A stretch of 64,000 nucleotides of DNA from Ralstonia sp. RRA (GCF_037023145.1 NZ_CP146091.1:1364001-1428000), one strand, 5' to 3'. Shown: positions 8,714 through 18,623, counted from the stretch's first letter. The notes: generated by a model from the sequence alone, not told the origin. Numbers and translations are program-made.

Positions 8714-9711
8714 TTATTGAAGATCGTTCAGGTGACACGCGCTGATATGGTTGACTGCAATGCCACGCAAGGTCGGGGCTTCGGTCTTGCAGCGTGGCAT
8801 GGCGTGCGGACAGCGTGGGTGGAAATGGCAGCCGGTCGGCGGGTTCAGCGGGCTGGGCATCTCGCCCTGGATGGCCGTGAAGGTCTTGTGCCGGGCTGAT
8901 AGGCGTGGAATCTCCGCCAGCAACGTCTGCGTGTATGGATGGTTCGGACGGCGGAACACTTCCTCCGCTGGCGCCGATTCCACTACGCGGCCAAGGTACA
9001 TGATCACCACGCGGTCCGACAGGTGCTCCACCACGCCCAGGTCGTGGCTGATGAAGAGGTACGTCAGGTTGAGCTGCTCGCGCAGGTCCATGAAGAGGTT
9101 CAGGATCTGCGCCTGAATGGACACGTCCAGCGCTGCCACCGCCTCATCGCAAACGAGCATCGACGGCTGCACTGCCAATGCGCGAGCAATGCCGATGCGC
9201 TGCCGCTGGCCACCGCTGAACTGGTGCGGATAGCGGTCACGCAGGGCAGGGTCGAGGCCCGCGCGCTGCATCTGCGCGGTTACGTAGTCGGCAAAATTGG
9301 CGCGGTCGGTCAGGCCGTGCACGCGCGCTGCCTCGCCGATGATCTCTTCCACGCGCAGGCGCGGGTTGAGGCTGGCGTATGGGTCCTGGAAGATCATCTG
9401 AATCTTCAGGCGTGCATCGCGTGCTTCGTCTGCTGAGAGCGTGTTGACGGCTTTGCCGTCCACGCGCACCTCGCCGTCAGACGGCGGCATCAACCCTGCG
9501 GCGATGCGGCCGAGCGTGGACTTGCCGCAGCCGGATTCACCGACCAAGCCGACGACCTCACCGGGCTGAATCGCCAGGTCGATGCCATCAACGGCGCGCA
9601 CCACGGCGGGCGGCTTCGCGAGCCCCAGGCGCTGCAGCATGCCGTCAACAGGGCCGATCTTGCGATCGCCGAAGCGCTTGCCGACTTGCTTGAGTTCGAC
9701 CAGCGGCGTGC

Positions 9712-9715
<4 letters not shown>
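8714..9715 (-). CDS. ABC transporter ATP-binding protein, DppF/OppF type
   Basis: Second nucleotide-binding subunit of the importer, 333 aa. Walker A is [15 protein letters not shown], the Q-loop is [12 protein letters not shown], the ABC signature is [16 protein letters not shown], Walker B is [12 protein letters not shown], and the switch His is in FISHDLGVV. The C-terminal oligopeptide-transporter extension carries the cysteine cluster [17 protein letters not shown] start it at ATG 9715 ([15 protein letters not shown]), which overlaps the upstream ATPase stop by 4 bp; the longer open frame to 9832 runs inside that neighbour and is not domain-like. Walker B has CDEAVAALD, a common variant of CDEPVSALD. 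Confidence 0.93.
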
Positions 9716-10718
<1,003 letters not shown>

Positions 10719-10722
<4 letters not shown>

Positions 10723-11654
10723 CGTTGCGCCCTCGGGTTCAGCACTTCGCGCAGGCGGTCGCCCACCAGGTTGATGGCGACCAGCGCCAGCAGCAGCGCA
10801 ATGCCTGGATAGAAACTGATCCAGTACTGACCAGACAACATGTATTGGTATCCGTTGGCAATCAGGAGGCCCAGCGACGGCTCGGTAATCGGCACGCCCA
10901 GGCCCAGGAAGGAGAGGGTGGCTTCCAGCGTGATCGCACGCGCCACTTGCAGCGTGCCCACGACGATGAGCGGCGGCAGGCAGTTCGGCAGGATGTGCTT
11001 GAGTGCGATGCGCCAGCCGGGCAGGGCGAGCGAGCGTGCGGCTTCCACGTATTCGCGGCGGCGCTCGACCAGTGCTTGCCCGCGCACCGTGCGCGCGTAG
11101 TACGCCCACTCCAGCAGCACCAGCGTCAGCACGACATTGGTGATGCTCTTGCCGAGGTAGGCCAGGATCATCATCGCCACCAGCACCGACGGGAACGACA
11201 GCAGCAGGTCAACGGTGCGCATGATGAAGTTGTCGACCTTGCCACCCGCGTAGGCGGCAATCAGCCCGAGCAACGTGCCGATCACGGCGGCAACGGCTGC
11301 CGAGCCGATCCCCACGCCCAGGCTGATGCGCAGGCCGTAGAGGATGCCGGAGTAGAGATCGCGCCCCTGGCCGTCTGTCCCGAGCCAGTACGTAAAGGTG
11401 CCTAGCCCATTGGGCGAGCCCGGCGGCAGTCGCGAGTCCAGCACGTCGAGCTGCATCAGGTCATACGGGTTCTGCGGCGTGATCCACGGTGCGGCCAGCG
11501 CGGCGGCCATCAGCAGCACCACAACGGCCAGCCCGAAGATGGCGGATTTGGAGGCGAGGAAATCCGCTGCAACGCGCCGCCAGGGGGATTGCTTGCGCGG
11601 CGCCGGAGCCGTCGGCGCGGCGGTCGCCACGGTGGTTTGCGAAGGCGTGTTCAT
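10719..11654 (-). CDS. ABC transporter permease, DppC/OppC type
   Basis: Inner-membrane permease of 311 aa. The N-terminal part (residues 1-25) is cytosolic and Pro/Ala-rich, followed by a first membrane helix (IFGLAVVVLLMAAALAAPWI) and five more hydrophobic segments. The EAA coupling loop is EYVEAARSLALPGWRIALKH. The segment PNGLGTFTYWLGTDGQGRDLYSG is diagnostic of the DppC group (OppC_N domain then BPD_transp_1). Starts at ATG 11654 overlapping the previous stop by 4 bp. It forms a heterodimer with the DppB-type subunit. Confidence 0.92.
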
Positions 11655-12634
11655 GCGGCCTCCGCGTTATCTGCTGCGCGCACGCGCGGGTCCAGCATGC
11701 GATACAGGATGTCGACGATCAGGTTGAGCGACACGAACAGGCACACCACAACGATGAGGTAGGAAACGATGACAGGGCGGTCCAGCGAGTTGATGCTGTC
11801 CAGGATCAGCTTGCCCGCGCCGGGCCAGGCAAAGATGCTCTCCGTCACCACGGCAAACGCGATGGTCGAACCCAGCTCCAGGCCGAGCACCGTCACCAGT
11901 GGGATCAGCGTGTTGCGCAGCACGTGCGCCAGCACCACGCGCAACGGCGACAGCCCCTTGGCACGCGCGAACTTCACGAAGTCCATCGGCAGCACCTCGC
12001 GCACGCCGGCCGAAGTCAGCCGCAGCACCAGCGAGAGCTTGAACAGCGACAGGTTGATGGCCGGCAGCAATAAGTGGCGCAGGCCATCGGCCGTCAGCCA
12101 TGACCATTCGACGCCGAACAGGCGAGCCGTTTCACCACGCCCGCTGGCGGGCAGCCAACCGAGGCTCACACTGAAGGCCATGATCAACATCAGCCCCACC
12201 CAGAACGTCGGCAGCGAGAAGCCCACCACGCTGCCCGTCATCAGCAGACGCGACACCGGATGGTTCGGATACAGCCCGGCGAACAGCCCCAGCGGCACGC
12301 CGATCACCACCGCGATGATGAGCGCTGCAAACGCCAGCTCCAACGTGGCCGGCAGGCGCTGCAGGATCAGTTGGATGGCGGGTTCGTTGTAGACGAAGCT
12401 CTTGCCGAGGTTGCCATGCACCGCGCCGTTCAGGAAGCTCAGGTACTGCTGCCACAGCGGCTTGTCCAGGCCGAGTTCGGCAATGATGCGTGCGCGGTCG
12501 ATCTGGTCCACGTCCTGACCGATCAGGATGTCGACCGGGTTGCCGATGGCGTGTAGCCCAACAAAAACAATCACCGTCATCACCAGCACGACCAGCAGCG
12601 CCTGGCCGATGCGGCGGAGGAGCCAACCCGTCAT
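11651..12634 (-). CDS. ABC transporter permease, DppB/OppB type
   Basis: Inner-membrane permease of 327 aa beginning MTGWLLRRIGQALLVVLVMT, the usual first helix of the DppB group. Six hydrophobic segments are visible, with the EAA loop around LPMDFVKFARAKGLSPLRVV and the conserved LGLELGSTIAFAVVTESIFA stretch before the last helices. Starts at ATG 12634 with a 4-bp overlap with the flavin monooxygenase stop. It is the first transporter gene in transcription order. Confidence 0.92.
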   Translation of the reverse strand: MTGWLLRRIGQALLVVLVMTVIVFVGLHAIGNPVDILIGQDVDQIDRARIIAELGLDKPLWQQYLSFLNGAVHGNLGKSFVYNEPAIQLILQRLPATLELAFAALIIAVVIGVPLGLFAGLYPNHPVSRLLMTGSVVGFSLPTFWVGLMLIMAFSVSLGWLPASGRGETARLFGVEWSWLTADGLRHLLLPAINLSLFKLSLVLRLTSAGVREVLPMDFVKFARAKGLSPLRVVLAHVLRNTLIPLVTVLGLELGSTIAFAVVTESIFAWPGAGKLILDSINSLDRPVIVSYLIVVVCLFVSLNLIVDILYRMLDPRVRAADNAEAA

Positions 12635-14145
12635 CGTGCCGCCTCCTGGCTTGAGGTGGCCTCTGCATTAACGTCGACGCCGGGAGGCGGTGCGGGTGTC
12701 CATTCGTCACCGAAAATTTCCGGCTCCGCATACGCCTCGATGGCGGCGTAGTGCGCTTCGATGTCCTCTTGGTACAGCAAGCCCGCAATGCCTTGCGCCA
12801 GTCGTTTCGCGCCTTCACTGATGGCGGGGATGTCGCCCGACACGCTGCCGTGCGAGAGGGATGCCGGGTAGCAGAAGCAATGCACGCGCGACAGACCGGG
12901 TAGCGAGCCAGGCTCCTTCTCGCGGAATTCAAATGCAGGGCCGAGATCGGGTGAGTCGCTTAGCTCGGTGTCTTCCTCGCCGGGGCGTGGGGTGTAGCGG
13001 TCGCGCCATAGGCGGATGTGTGGCGCCAGCAGGCTGAACTCGGGGCGCGAGGCCCAGTCGGTGCGAAAGCCCGTCGAGAAGATCAGGAAGTCCAGATGGA
13101 ACACGCCCTTGGGTGTGGCCACGTGCAGCACGCCGTCGTGCTCGTCCACGCCCAGGATGGCGCAGCCGAGGTTGAAGCGCGCATTGGCATGGCGCGACAC
13201 GCGCAGCGTGCTGCCACGCGGCGGCGGGACCTGCTCAACGTTGATGTAATGGCGGATGCGCCATTTCCACGCATCAGGCAGGTGCAGGTGGCCGTGCACG
13301 AGCCCGGGGCTGCCAGCGCCCTTGCCCTTGTTCACGCGGGGCAGGTCGGAGCGGCGGATGAGCAAATCGACGCTCGCTGCGCCGGCTTCCAGCGCCGTCG
13401 CCGCCGAGTCCATCGCCGATGCGCCCGCGCCGATCACGCCAACGCGCTTGCCGGCCAGGGTGCCGTAGTCCATCTCATCGGACGAATGCGCCCACCACCG
13501 GCGCGGCAGGTGACTTGCAAAGTCCGGCACGGTCGGGCCACCCAGGCCGTCACGTCCGGTGGCCAGCACCACGCGGCGCGCATACACGCGTTGCGTCGGC
13601 TGCCCCGGCACATCGATCACGAGTTCGACAGCGCCATCCTTGCGGGGGTGAATCGCTTTCACGTGGTGCTCGTTGCGTACGTCAATCTGCAGCACGTGGC
13701 GGTACCAGCGCAGGTAGTCCATCCATTGCAGGCGCGGGATCTTGTCGAGCACTTCCCACGCATCGGTGCCGAACTGCGCCTCGAACCACGCGCGGAAGGT
13801 CAATGCGGGCAGGCCCAGCGCAGGGCCCGTCAACTGCTTGGGAGAGCGCAGGGTTTCCATGCGCGCAGTGGTTGCCCACGGGCCTTCGAAGCCAATCGGC
13901 GAGCGGTCGAACACCACAGCGCCAATGCCCAGATGCTTGAGCGACGTCGCAGCTGCCAGGCCAGCCATGCCGCCGCCGATGACGGCCACGTCCAGCACGG
14001 GTTGGCCGTTCAGTTCATGCGGCAGCGTCCAGGCCTTGGCGGGCAACTCCAGCCAGGCAAGGTCCTGGCGCAAACGGGCTTCCAGTGCCTTCAGTCCGGT
14101 GGGCCCGGTTGCTTGCGGCGTGTTGTCTTGTTGTACGGCGGTCAT
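12631..14145 (-). CDS. Flavin-containing monooxygenase-like FAD/NAD(P) oxidoreductase
   Basis: 504-aa flavoprotein with two Rossmann motifs: AVIGGGMAGLAAATSL (FAD, residues about 54-69) and GVIGAGASAMDSAATAL (NADPH, residues about 236-252). The ATGRDGLGGP stretch resembles the second FAD-binding ATG motif of class B monooxygenases. It is therefore probably an NAD(P)H-dependent monooxygenase acting on a soft heteroatom or carbonyl, though the exact FMO fingerprint (FxGxxxHxxxY/F) is not evident; the equivalent place reads FASHLPRRWWAHSSD. Its location between a LysR gene and a full importer suggests that it oxidises the imported compound. Starts at ATG 14145, 4-bp overlap with the regulator stop. 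Confidence 0.8.
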   Translation of the reverse strand: MTAVQQDNTPQATGPTGLKALEARLRQDLAWLELPAKAWTLPHELNGQPVLDVAVIGGGMAGLAAATSLKHLGIGAVVFDRSPIGFEGPWATTARMETLRSPKQLTGPALGLPALTFRAWFEAQFGTDAWEVLDKIPRLQWMDYLRWYRHVLQIDVRNEHHVKAIHPRKDGAVELVIDVPGQPTQRVYARRVVLATGRDGLGGPTVPDFASHLPRRWWAHSSDEMDYGTLAGKRVGVIGAGASAMDSAATALEAGAASVDLLIRRSDLPRVNKGKGAGSPGLVHGHLHLPDAWKWRIRHYINVEQVPPPRGSTLRVSRHANARFNLGCAILGVDEHDGVLHVATPKGVFHLDFLIFSTGFRTDWASRPEFSLLAPHIRLWRDRYTPRPGEEDTELSDSPDLGPAFEFREKEPGSLPGLSRVHCFCYPASLSHGSVSGDIPAISEGAKRLAQGIAGLLYQEDIEAHYAAIEAYAEPEIFGDEWTPAPPPGVDVNAEATSSQEAAR

Positions 14146-15116
14146 GCGGACGCGTCTTCTGTTTCGTTGGTGGGTTCGCCATACAGCACCTGCAGCATGC
14201 TGGCGTGGCGTGCCGGGTCGTGCAGCTTGCAGTCGGGCAGCAGGCGTTGCGCGGCGCGGGAGAGCGCGTCGATCAGCGCGGTCACAGCCGCCGATGGCCG
14301 CTTGGCCTCGGGTGTGATCACGCCAAAAAAGAAGGGGATATCGGCGTCGATCGGGCGTACGGTCACGCCGTCAATCGGCACGCCGTATGCCGTGACTGGC
14401 TCCAGCAACGCCACGCCCAGGCCAGCACGCACGGCGGTCAGCGCATTGAATGAGGCGTTGGTTTCGATCAGTTCGGTGGGCGTGACACCGGCTCGGGCGA
14501 GTGCCTGATCCAGGCGGCGGCGCAGGCGATACGGGTTGTGCATCGTCACGATGCGTCGCCCGGCGCAATCGGCCAGCGCCACGCGTGGGGCGGCGGCCAG
14601 CGGGTCGCTTTGCCGCACCGCAGCCACGCAGGCCGATTCGCCAATCCAATGCACCGTCACGCCGCGATGCTCCAGCGGCAGGCTGCTGATGCACAGGTCT
14701 GCCGCGCCTGTGAGCACGGCATGCACAACCTGCTCGGGTGAGGCGCTGCGAATCTGCACGTGCTGGGCCAACTCGGGGTGATCGGCCAGCGCCGCAGGCA
14801 GCAGCCCGGCCGCCAGTGCGGAGGTAGCAGCCAGCCGCAGCGGGCGCGCTTCACCGCGCGCGATTTCTTCTGCGCGTGTGCGGATCTGCCGCAAGCTGAT
14901 CAGCGTGTGTTCGACGTCTTCATACAGCAGGAAACCCTGCTCGGTGGGCGAGACGCGCGGCCCCGCACGCGTGAACAAGGCATAGCCGATTTCGGCTTCG
15001 AGGTCTTGAATGAGCCGGCTGATGGCGGGCTGCGAACGGCCCAGCAGTTTGCCTGCCGCGGTGACGCTGCCGGTCGACATGACGGCAGCAAACGCTTCGA
15101 GTTGTCGGAGTTCCAT
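14142..15116 (-). CDS. LysR-type transcriptional regulator, first gene of the operon
   Basis: 324-aa LTTR. The N-terminal winged HTH is MELRQLEAFAAVMSTGSVTA through LGRSQPAISRLIQDLEAEIG, followed by the linker helix and a two-lobed effector-binding domain (ALAAGLLPAALADHPELAQ ... GLGVALLEPV). Unlike the usual divergent LTTR arrangement it is the promoter-proximal gene of the operon it presumably controls, overlapping the monooxygenase start by 4 bp, so it would be autoregulated together with its targets. A palindrome 20-40 bp upstream of its start is a candidate operator. The effector is unknown. Confidence 0.9.
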   Translation of the reverse strand: MELRQLEAFAAVMSTGSVTAAGKLLGRSQPAISRLIQDLEAEIGYALFTRAGPRVSPTEQGFLLYEDVEHTLISLRQIRTRAEEIARGEARPLRLAATSALAAGLLPAALADHPELAQHVQIRSASPEQVVHAVLTGAADLCISSLPLEHRGVTVHWIGESACVAAVRQSDPLAAAPRVALADCAGRRIVTMHNPYRLRRRLDQALARAGVTPTELIETNASFNALTAVRAGLGVALLEPVTAYGVPIDGVTVRPIDADIPFFFGVITPEAKRPSAAVTALIDALSRAAQRLLPDCKLHDPARHASMLQVLYGEPTNETEDASA

Positions 15117-15136
15117 CAGCCTGATTGATCCCGGTC

Positions 15137-15155
15137 ATGCATGCGGTTCATGCAT
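15137..15155. promoter_or_regulatory. Palindrome upstream of LysR operon (candidate operator)
   Basis: Perfect inverted repeat ATGCATG (15137-15143), CGGTT, CATGCAT (15149-15155), 21 bp upstream of the LysR start codon. Length and spacing fit a LysR-type site (dyad with AT-rich arms), but the exact T-N11-A is off-centre. Further upstream on the minus strand, TTGCCT and TACATA spaced by 16 bases could be the -35 and -10. Assignment to LysR binding is inference. Confidence 0.45.
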
Positions 15156-15278
15156 TCTGGTAGAGGCAGTATGCGAATTCCAAATAGTATTTTCTTATGT
15201 ACTCATGCGTTTTACGCAGGCAACCGCTATGCCTTGCGGTAGAGCGGCTGCCGCGGCAGCGTGCACCGGAGTATGCAC

Positions 15279-15465
15279 CTATTTGACGAACGTAACGCTC
15301 GGGCCGACCACCGTGAGTTCCACGTAGTTCGATCCCTTGCGGATGTTGGGGCTGTAACGGACGTCCAGCCCGCCCAGATCGATCGTGCCGGCGGATTCCA
15401 ACCCAGAGACAAAGCTGGCGCGCGTGGGCGACTTGCCTGCATGCTTTTCTGAGTGGTTGATTTGT
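15279..15465 (-). pseudogene. C-terminal remnant of a branched-chain amino-acid-type ABC binding protein
   Basis: A 3-prime fragment of about 60 codons encodes GKSPTRASFVSGLES, then AGTIDLGGLDVRYSPN and YVELTVVGPSVTFVK before the stop. This order (TRxxFxxALE, DLGGxxVxF, SxYVxLTxxGxxGxF) is the end of Peripla_BP_6 receptors such as LivK-like proteins. The other roughly 300 residues are absent: upstream of 15465 the frame reads QLHPSARQQINHSEK-like noise with no domain character, and a terminator of the next gene begins at 15531. It is a decayed gene left between the LysR promoter and the SYLF lipoprotein. No matching permease or ATPase genes remain nearby. Confidence 0.55.
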
Positions 15466-15530
15466 TGTCTTGCACTGGGATGCTGCAACGCGCGCTGCAA
15501 CATCGGTGCAACGCGGTATGCCCGACCGGC

Positions 15531-15561
15531 AAAAAAAAAACCGCCGTAGGAGACGGCGGTT
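15531..15561 (-). terminator. Intrinsic terminator of the SYLF lipoprotein gene
   Basis: On the minus strand AACCGCCGT, loop CTCCT, ACGGCGGTT is a perfect 9-bp stem followed by a run of eight further T (plus-strand A run 15531-15538). It lies 24 bp past the stop codon at 15586. Confidence 0.9.
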
Positions 15562-15585
15562 CTTGCAACAGGCAGCGTGTGCGGA

Positions 15586-16191
15586 TCAGTTGGTCTGCTT
15601 GGTGATCTTCGTGCCTTCGACCGATGCGCCGGCCATCAGGCCAGCGTTGGTCAGGTTGAAGCCGATGATCGGCTGTTGCACGGTGTTGGTGTCGATCGCG
15701 CCATTGGCGCCGATCTTGGCCAACGCCACCGTGGCGTCCACACCGGCCGTCCAGCCCTGGCTGGCTTGGAATTTCTGTAGCGCCTCGTCCGTCATGAAGA
15801 GGATGATGAGCGCGCGCGACTGGGCGCCAGCCTGGAAGCCCACCGAAGCGGAGGCGATGTTGTAGTAGCCCAGCGGACGGCCGCCGCCGGTGCGCAGCAC
15901 GCCTTCGCCGTACTGCCCGCCGACCACGAAGCCAGCATTGAGCACCGACGGGAATACCAGCACACCCTTGGCGCGCCCAACAAGCTCGCGTGAGCCGTTG
16001 GCGGTGGTGTACAGGCGCGAGAGCACGGAATCGGCTTGCGAGTTGGTGGTGGCGTGCTTGTTGGTCGACGTCATCACGTCGGAGCCCTCTGCTTTCGGGC
16101 TGGTGGTGGTACAGGCTGCGATCTGGGTGCCAAGCAGCGCGACAGCAGCAAGCGTGGCAGCAGTACGACGGCTGAGGAGGTTCTTGTTCAT
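15586..16191 (-). CDS. YSC84/SYLF-domain lipoprotein
   Basis: 201-aa secreted lipoprotein. It starts at ATG 16191 (MNKNLLSRRTAATLAAVALL) and has a lipobox GTQIAAC, so it would be acylated at that Cys. The mature part has the lipid-binding SYLF fold: VLSRLYTTANGSRELVGRAKG, VLVFPSVLNAGFVVGGQYGE, GVLRTGGGRPLGYYNIASAS and VGFQAGAQSRALIILFMTD. Such proteins bind phosphoinositide-like lipids in eukaryotes; in bacteria the role is envelope-associated but not established. It is monocistronic with its own terminator. Confidence 0.88.
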   Translation of the reverse strand: MNKNLLSRRTAATLAAVALLGTQIAACTTTSPKAEGSDVMTSTNKHATTNSQADSVLSRLYTTANGSRELVGRAKGVLVFPSVLNAGFVVGGQYGEGVLRTGGGRPLGYYNIASASVGFQAGAQSRALIILFMTDEALQKFQASQGWTAGVDATVALAKIGANGAIDTNTVQQPIIGFNLTNAGLMAGASVEGTKITKQTN

Positions 16192-16496
16192 GGCGATCGG
16201 TCTCAGTGTTGTGGAAAGGGGCCAAAAAGAGCAAACGAGCCCTGCGTAACGAGCTGACGTGGGCCCCAAGCTTGTCGGCCGAGGGTGTCAGACACCTTGC
16301 AGCAAGCGGTGTGCCCGCCATATCAGATGAACGCCTGAGCGCTCAGTTCCTGACATTAGGCGAGATTTGTGGCTGACGTAGCGCTTTTTCACACCGGCTT
16401 GTGTAAAAGCGTAAGGAAGTCGTATTGCTTGCATCTTTTGCAAACGCAACAAAAAACCGGCGCGAAGCCGGTTCCTTGTGCGATGCGACAGTGGGG
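16192..16496. other. 305-bp intergenic region with palindromes
   Basis: No gene is seen. It holds the promoter side of the SYLF gene and the terminator of lpxO. Two palindromes stand out: CTGAGCGCTCAG (16335-16346, perfect) and CGCTTTTTCACA (16382-16393) with TGTGTAAAAGCG (16400-16411), a 12-bp pair with one mismatch and a 6-base loop CCGGCT. The second could be an operator or a weak second terminator; neither is assignable. Confidence 0.5.
16450..16473 (-). terminator. Intrinsic terminator of lpxO
   Basis: Minus-strand AACCGGC, loop TTCGC, GCCGGTT followed by TTTTG; it begins 24 bp after the stop codon at 16497. The 7-bp GC-rich stem and T tract make a standard rho-independent terminator. 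Confidence 0.85.
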
Positions 16497-17399
16497 TCAG
16501 ATCCAGACGATCAGGGCGATTCCACCGATGATCAGACCGAACTTCACCACGTAGTAGACCTTGCGGTTCCACGCCTTGAAGCGACGGCGATACTGGCCCA
16601 TCAGCCAGACATAGCGGAACAGTTTGTTGATGCCGCCGGTCTGGTCGCCTTCATCGTTGGGCGAGCTGGCGGCCGTCATGACCTTGCGGCCGAGCCACTT
16701 GTTGACGCGCTGCGCCCAGCCGAATTTCATCGGGCGTTCGATGTCGCAGAAGAGGATCAGTCGGTCCTTGTCGGAGCCGTTCTGCGCCCAGTGCAGGTAG
16801 GTCTCGTCAAAGACCACACCTTCGCCGTCACGCCAGCTGTGGCGCTCGCCATCGACCTCGATAAAGCAGCGGTCGTCATTCGGCGTGGCCAGGCCCAGGT
16901 GATAGCGCAGCGAACCGGCAAACGGATCACGGTGCGGGTTGAGCTTGCCGCCTGGCGGCAGCTCGGCAAACATCGCGGCCTTCACGCTGGGCAGTTCGCG
17001 CAGCAGCGCAACCGTCTTCGGGCAGAACTCTTCAGCCGACGGGTGGCTTGCCTCATACCACTTCAGGTAGAAGCGCTTCCAGCCATTCTTGAAGAAGGAG
17101 TTGAAGCCGGCGTCGTCGTTCTTCTCGGCGGCCTTGATCTTGCGCAGGTTGACCAGCGCCAGGCCTTCGTCACGAATCTGCGGCCAGGCGGCCTGCAATT
17201 TTTCCAGATCCGGAAAGCGCTCGACCGGCACATAGGCCGTCTGCGGCACGCCCGAGAACGCATACATGAAGCAGTTGACCGGCGCGACCACCGCGGAGTG
17301 GTCGAACATCTGGCGCCAGAACTTCAGGCGCACTTTGCCGCGAAAGTGCACGTACAGGATGGAGCCCAGGTAAAGGGCAACGAGAATCCACTTGATCAA
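16497..17399 (-). CDS. lpxO: Lipid A 2-hydroxylase, LpxO-type Fe(II)/2-oxoglutarate dioxygenase
   Basis: 300-aa membrane-bound hydroxylase of the aspartyl/asparaginyl beta-hydroxylase family, proposed to add a 2-OH to a lipid A secondary acyl chain. It has an N-terminal membrane anchor (IKWILVALYLGSILYVHF) and a C-terminal helix (VVKFGLIIGGIALIVWI). The metal site is visible as LNPHRDPFAGSLRYHLGL (H-x-D) with the distal His in YLHWAQN. I place the start at TTG 17399 because AGGAAG sits 5 bases upstream and the protein then begins (M)IKWIL as LpxO proteins do; an alternative TTG at 17420 has no such site. A terminator follows. Fe and 2-oxoglutarate requirement is family knowledge. Confidence 0.85.
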   Translation of the reverse strand: MIKWILVALYLGSILYVHFRGKVRLKFWRQMFDHSAVVAPVNCFMYAFSGVPQTAYVPVERFPDLEKLQAAWPQIRDEGLALVNLRKIKAAEKNDDAGFNSFFKNGWKRFYLKWYEASHPSAEEFCPKTVALLRELPSVKAAMFAELPPGGKLNPHRDPFAGSLRYHLGLATPNDDRCFIEVDGERHSWRDGEGVVFDETYLHWAQNGSDKDRLILFCDIERPMKFGWAQRVNKWLGRKVMTAASSPNDEGDQTGGINKLFRYVWLMGQYRRRFKAWNRKVYYVVKFGLIIGGIALIVWI

Positions 17400-17670
17400 G
17401 GCGACTTCCTTGCCGCGCAAAGGCGGTCCGCAAATGAGAGGGCGCAGGGCAGGGGATGTGCTGCGCGTAATCCCTTATTTTAACCGTGGAGCGACAATGC
17501 GGCGTTGATGCAGGCCAACAGGCGTAGCCTGGTCGATTGCGCTTTGTCACATCAAGGCGCGATTTTGCAGGCCGAAATGTGATCTTTTATCGCGTTGTGC
17601 GCTATGCGCCTTACAATCCGTTTTTTCGCCTCGGTGCATTTTGAGCTGCGGGCGGCAACCGGAGGGGACT

Positions 17671-18228
17671 ATGGACGCGAAAAAACTTGTCGAACCGCCC
17701 AACCCAGTAGCCAGCGAGCAGCCGACCATCGGCTTACTGCAGGCGAGCACCGAATCATTGGACGCCTCCATCCGCCGCGCACAGGAAGCGCTGAGCGCCG
17801 TATCAGCCCGGCTCGCACGCCAGGGCGTGACCGTCAGTCAACCCACGGACCGTTTCGTCGAAACCGATGTCATGTCGCCGGCCGAAGCGCGTGCGCTGGC
17901 TGAACGTTGCATTGCCGGAGCTGAGTCTGATGCCGCCAGCATGGCGCGCGCCTTCTCGGCATTGCTGATGCAGGTGGATGCGTTGGAGGCCGACCACGCA
18001 GGCCGTCGCCGCGTACTGCGGCAGTGGATGGTAAGCCAGCTCACCTACAAGATGCTGTATCTGCACCACACCGGTCAGGATCCGACGGTGCCTCCGCGCG
18101 CATTGCGGGTGCAGAAAGAGCGGGTGAAGGCGCAGGTGTCGGCGTTGCTCGATGCCGGGCGCTCTTACGCCGATGTGCGCTTGACTGACCTGCGCTTCGA
18201 CGGTGACAGCGCAGGCCTGGCAAGCTAG
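17671..18228 (+). CDS. Conserved hypothetical protein (185 aa)
   Basis: I do not recognise the family. The ATG at 17671 has GGAGGGG 6-10 bases upstream. The sequence is soluble and mostly helical: SLDASIRRAQEALSAVSARL looks coiled-coil-like, then AEARALAERCIAGAESDAAS, MARAFSALLMQVDALEADHA, and a basic VLRQWMVSQLTYKMLYLHHT segment. No signal peptide or enzyme motif is seen. It is divergent from lpxO; a TACAAT hexamer at 17612-17617 may be its -10. It ends 5 bp before the stop of the convergent gene at 18234. Confidence 0.6.
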   Translation: MDAKKLVEPPNPVASEQPTIGLLQASTESLDASIRRAQEALSAVSARLARQGVTVSQPTDRFVETDVMSPAEARALAERCIAGAESDAASMARAFSALLMQVDALEADHAGRRRVLRQWMVSQLTYKMLYLHHTGQDPTVPPRALRVQKERVKAQVSALLDAGRSYADVRLTDLRFDGDSAGLAS

Positions 18229-18233
18229 GCGGA

Positions 18234-18623
18234 TTACTCCTCGTCGTCTTCCTCTGAATCGAGGAAATCGCGGCGGGTCAGCCAGTCGGCGATGGCTTCG
18301 TCGCAGGCGTTCTTCAGCTTGGCCTTGTTGTCCACTTTGTCGAACAGCGTGAAGTTCATCAGCGCCAGGCCCAAGTCGGTGATGTAGAACATCCGCTTGG
18401 GGTTTTCGAAGTGGACGATGCGGCCGTCGATATCGCCGTCGTCTTCCGGCTCGGCGGGCATGTCTTCGAGTTCCACCACACGGCACGTGAAGCGCGGCGA
18501 ACGCGTGTGCGTGAGGTACTCGAATTCATCGTGCGACACTTCGCCGGACGGTGTGACGGCAATGGCGAACCCCCAGATAAAGCGCGGGGTCGGCAGATCC
18601 GACAGCTCGTCGATTTCATCCAT
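18234..18623 (-). CDS. Conserved hypothetical acidic protein (129 aa)
   Basis: Unrecognised family. The protein is soluble and strongly acidic at both ends (MDEIDELSD ... DSEEDDEE), with a central beta-rich portion PTPRFIWGFAIAVTPSGEV, YLTHTRSPRFTCRVVELEDM, RIVHFENPKRMFYITDLGLA. Start at ATG 18623 with GGAGAAACAAGG just upstream. It lies convergent with the upstream 185-aa hypothetical and back-to-back with the Nudix gene; the divergent gap is 115 bp. Confidence 0.65.
   Translation of the reverse strand: MDEIDELSDLPTPRFIWGFAIAVTPSGEVSHDEFEYLTHTRSPRFTCRVVELEDMPAEPEDDGDIDGRIVHFENPKRMFYITDLGLALMNFTLFDKVDNKAKLKNACDEAIADWLTRRDFLDSEEDDEE

Noticed and set aside
17595..17617. TTGTGC and TACAAT as a promoter for the 185-aa hypothetical
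   Set aside because: Spacing is only 11 bases, too short; only the -10 is kept as a possibility.
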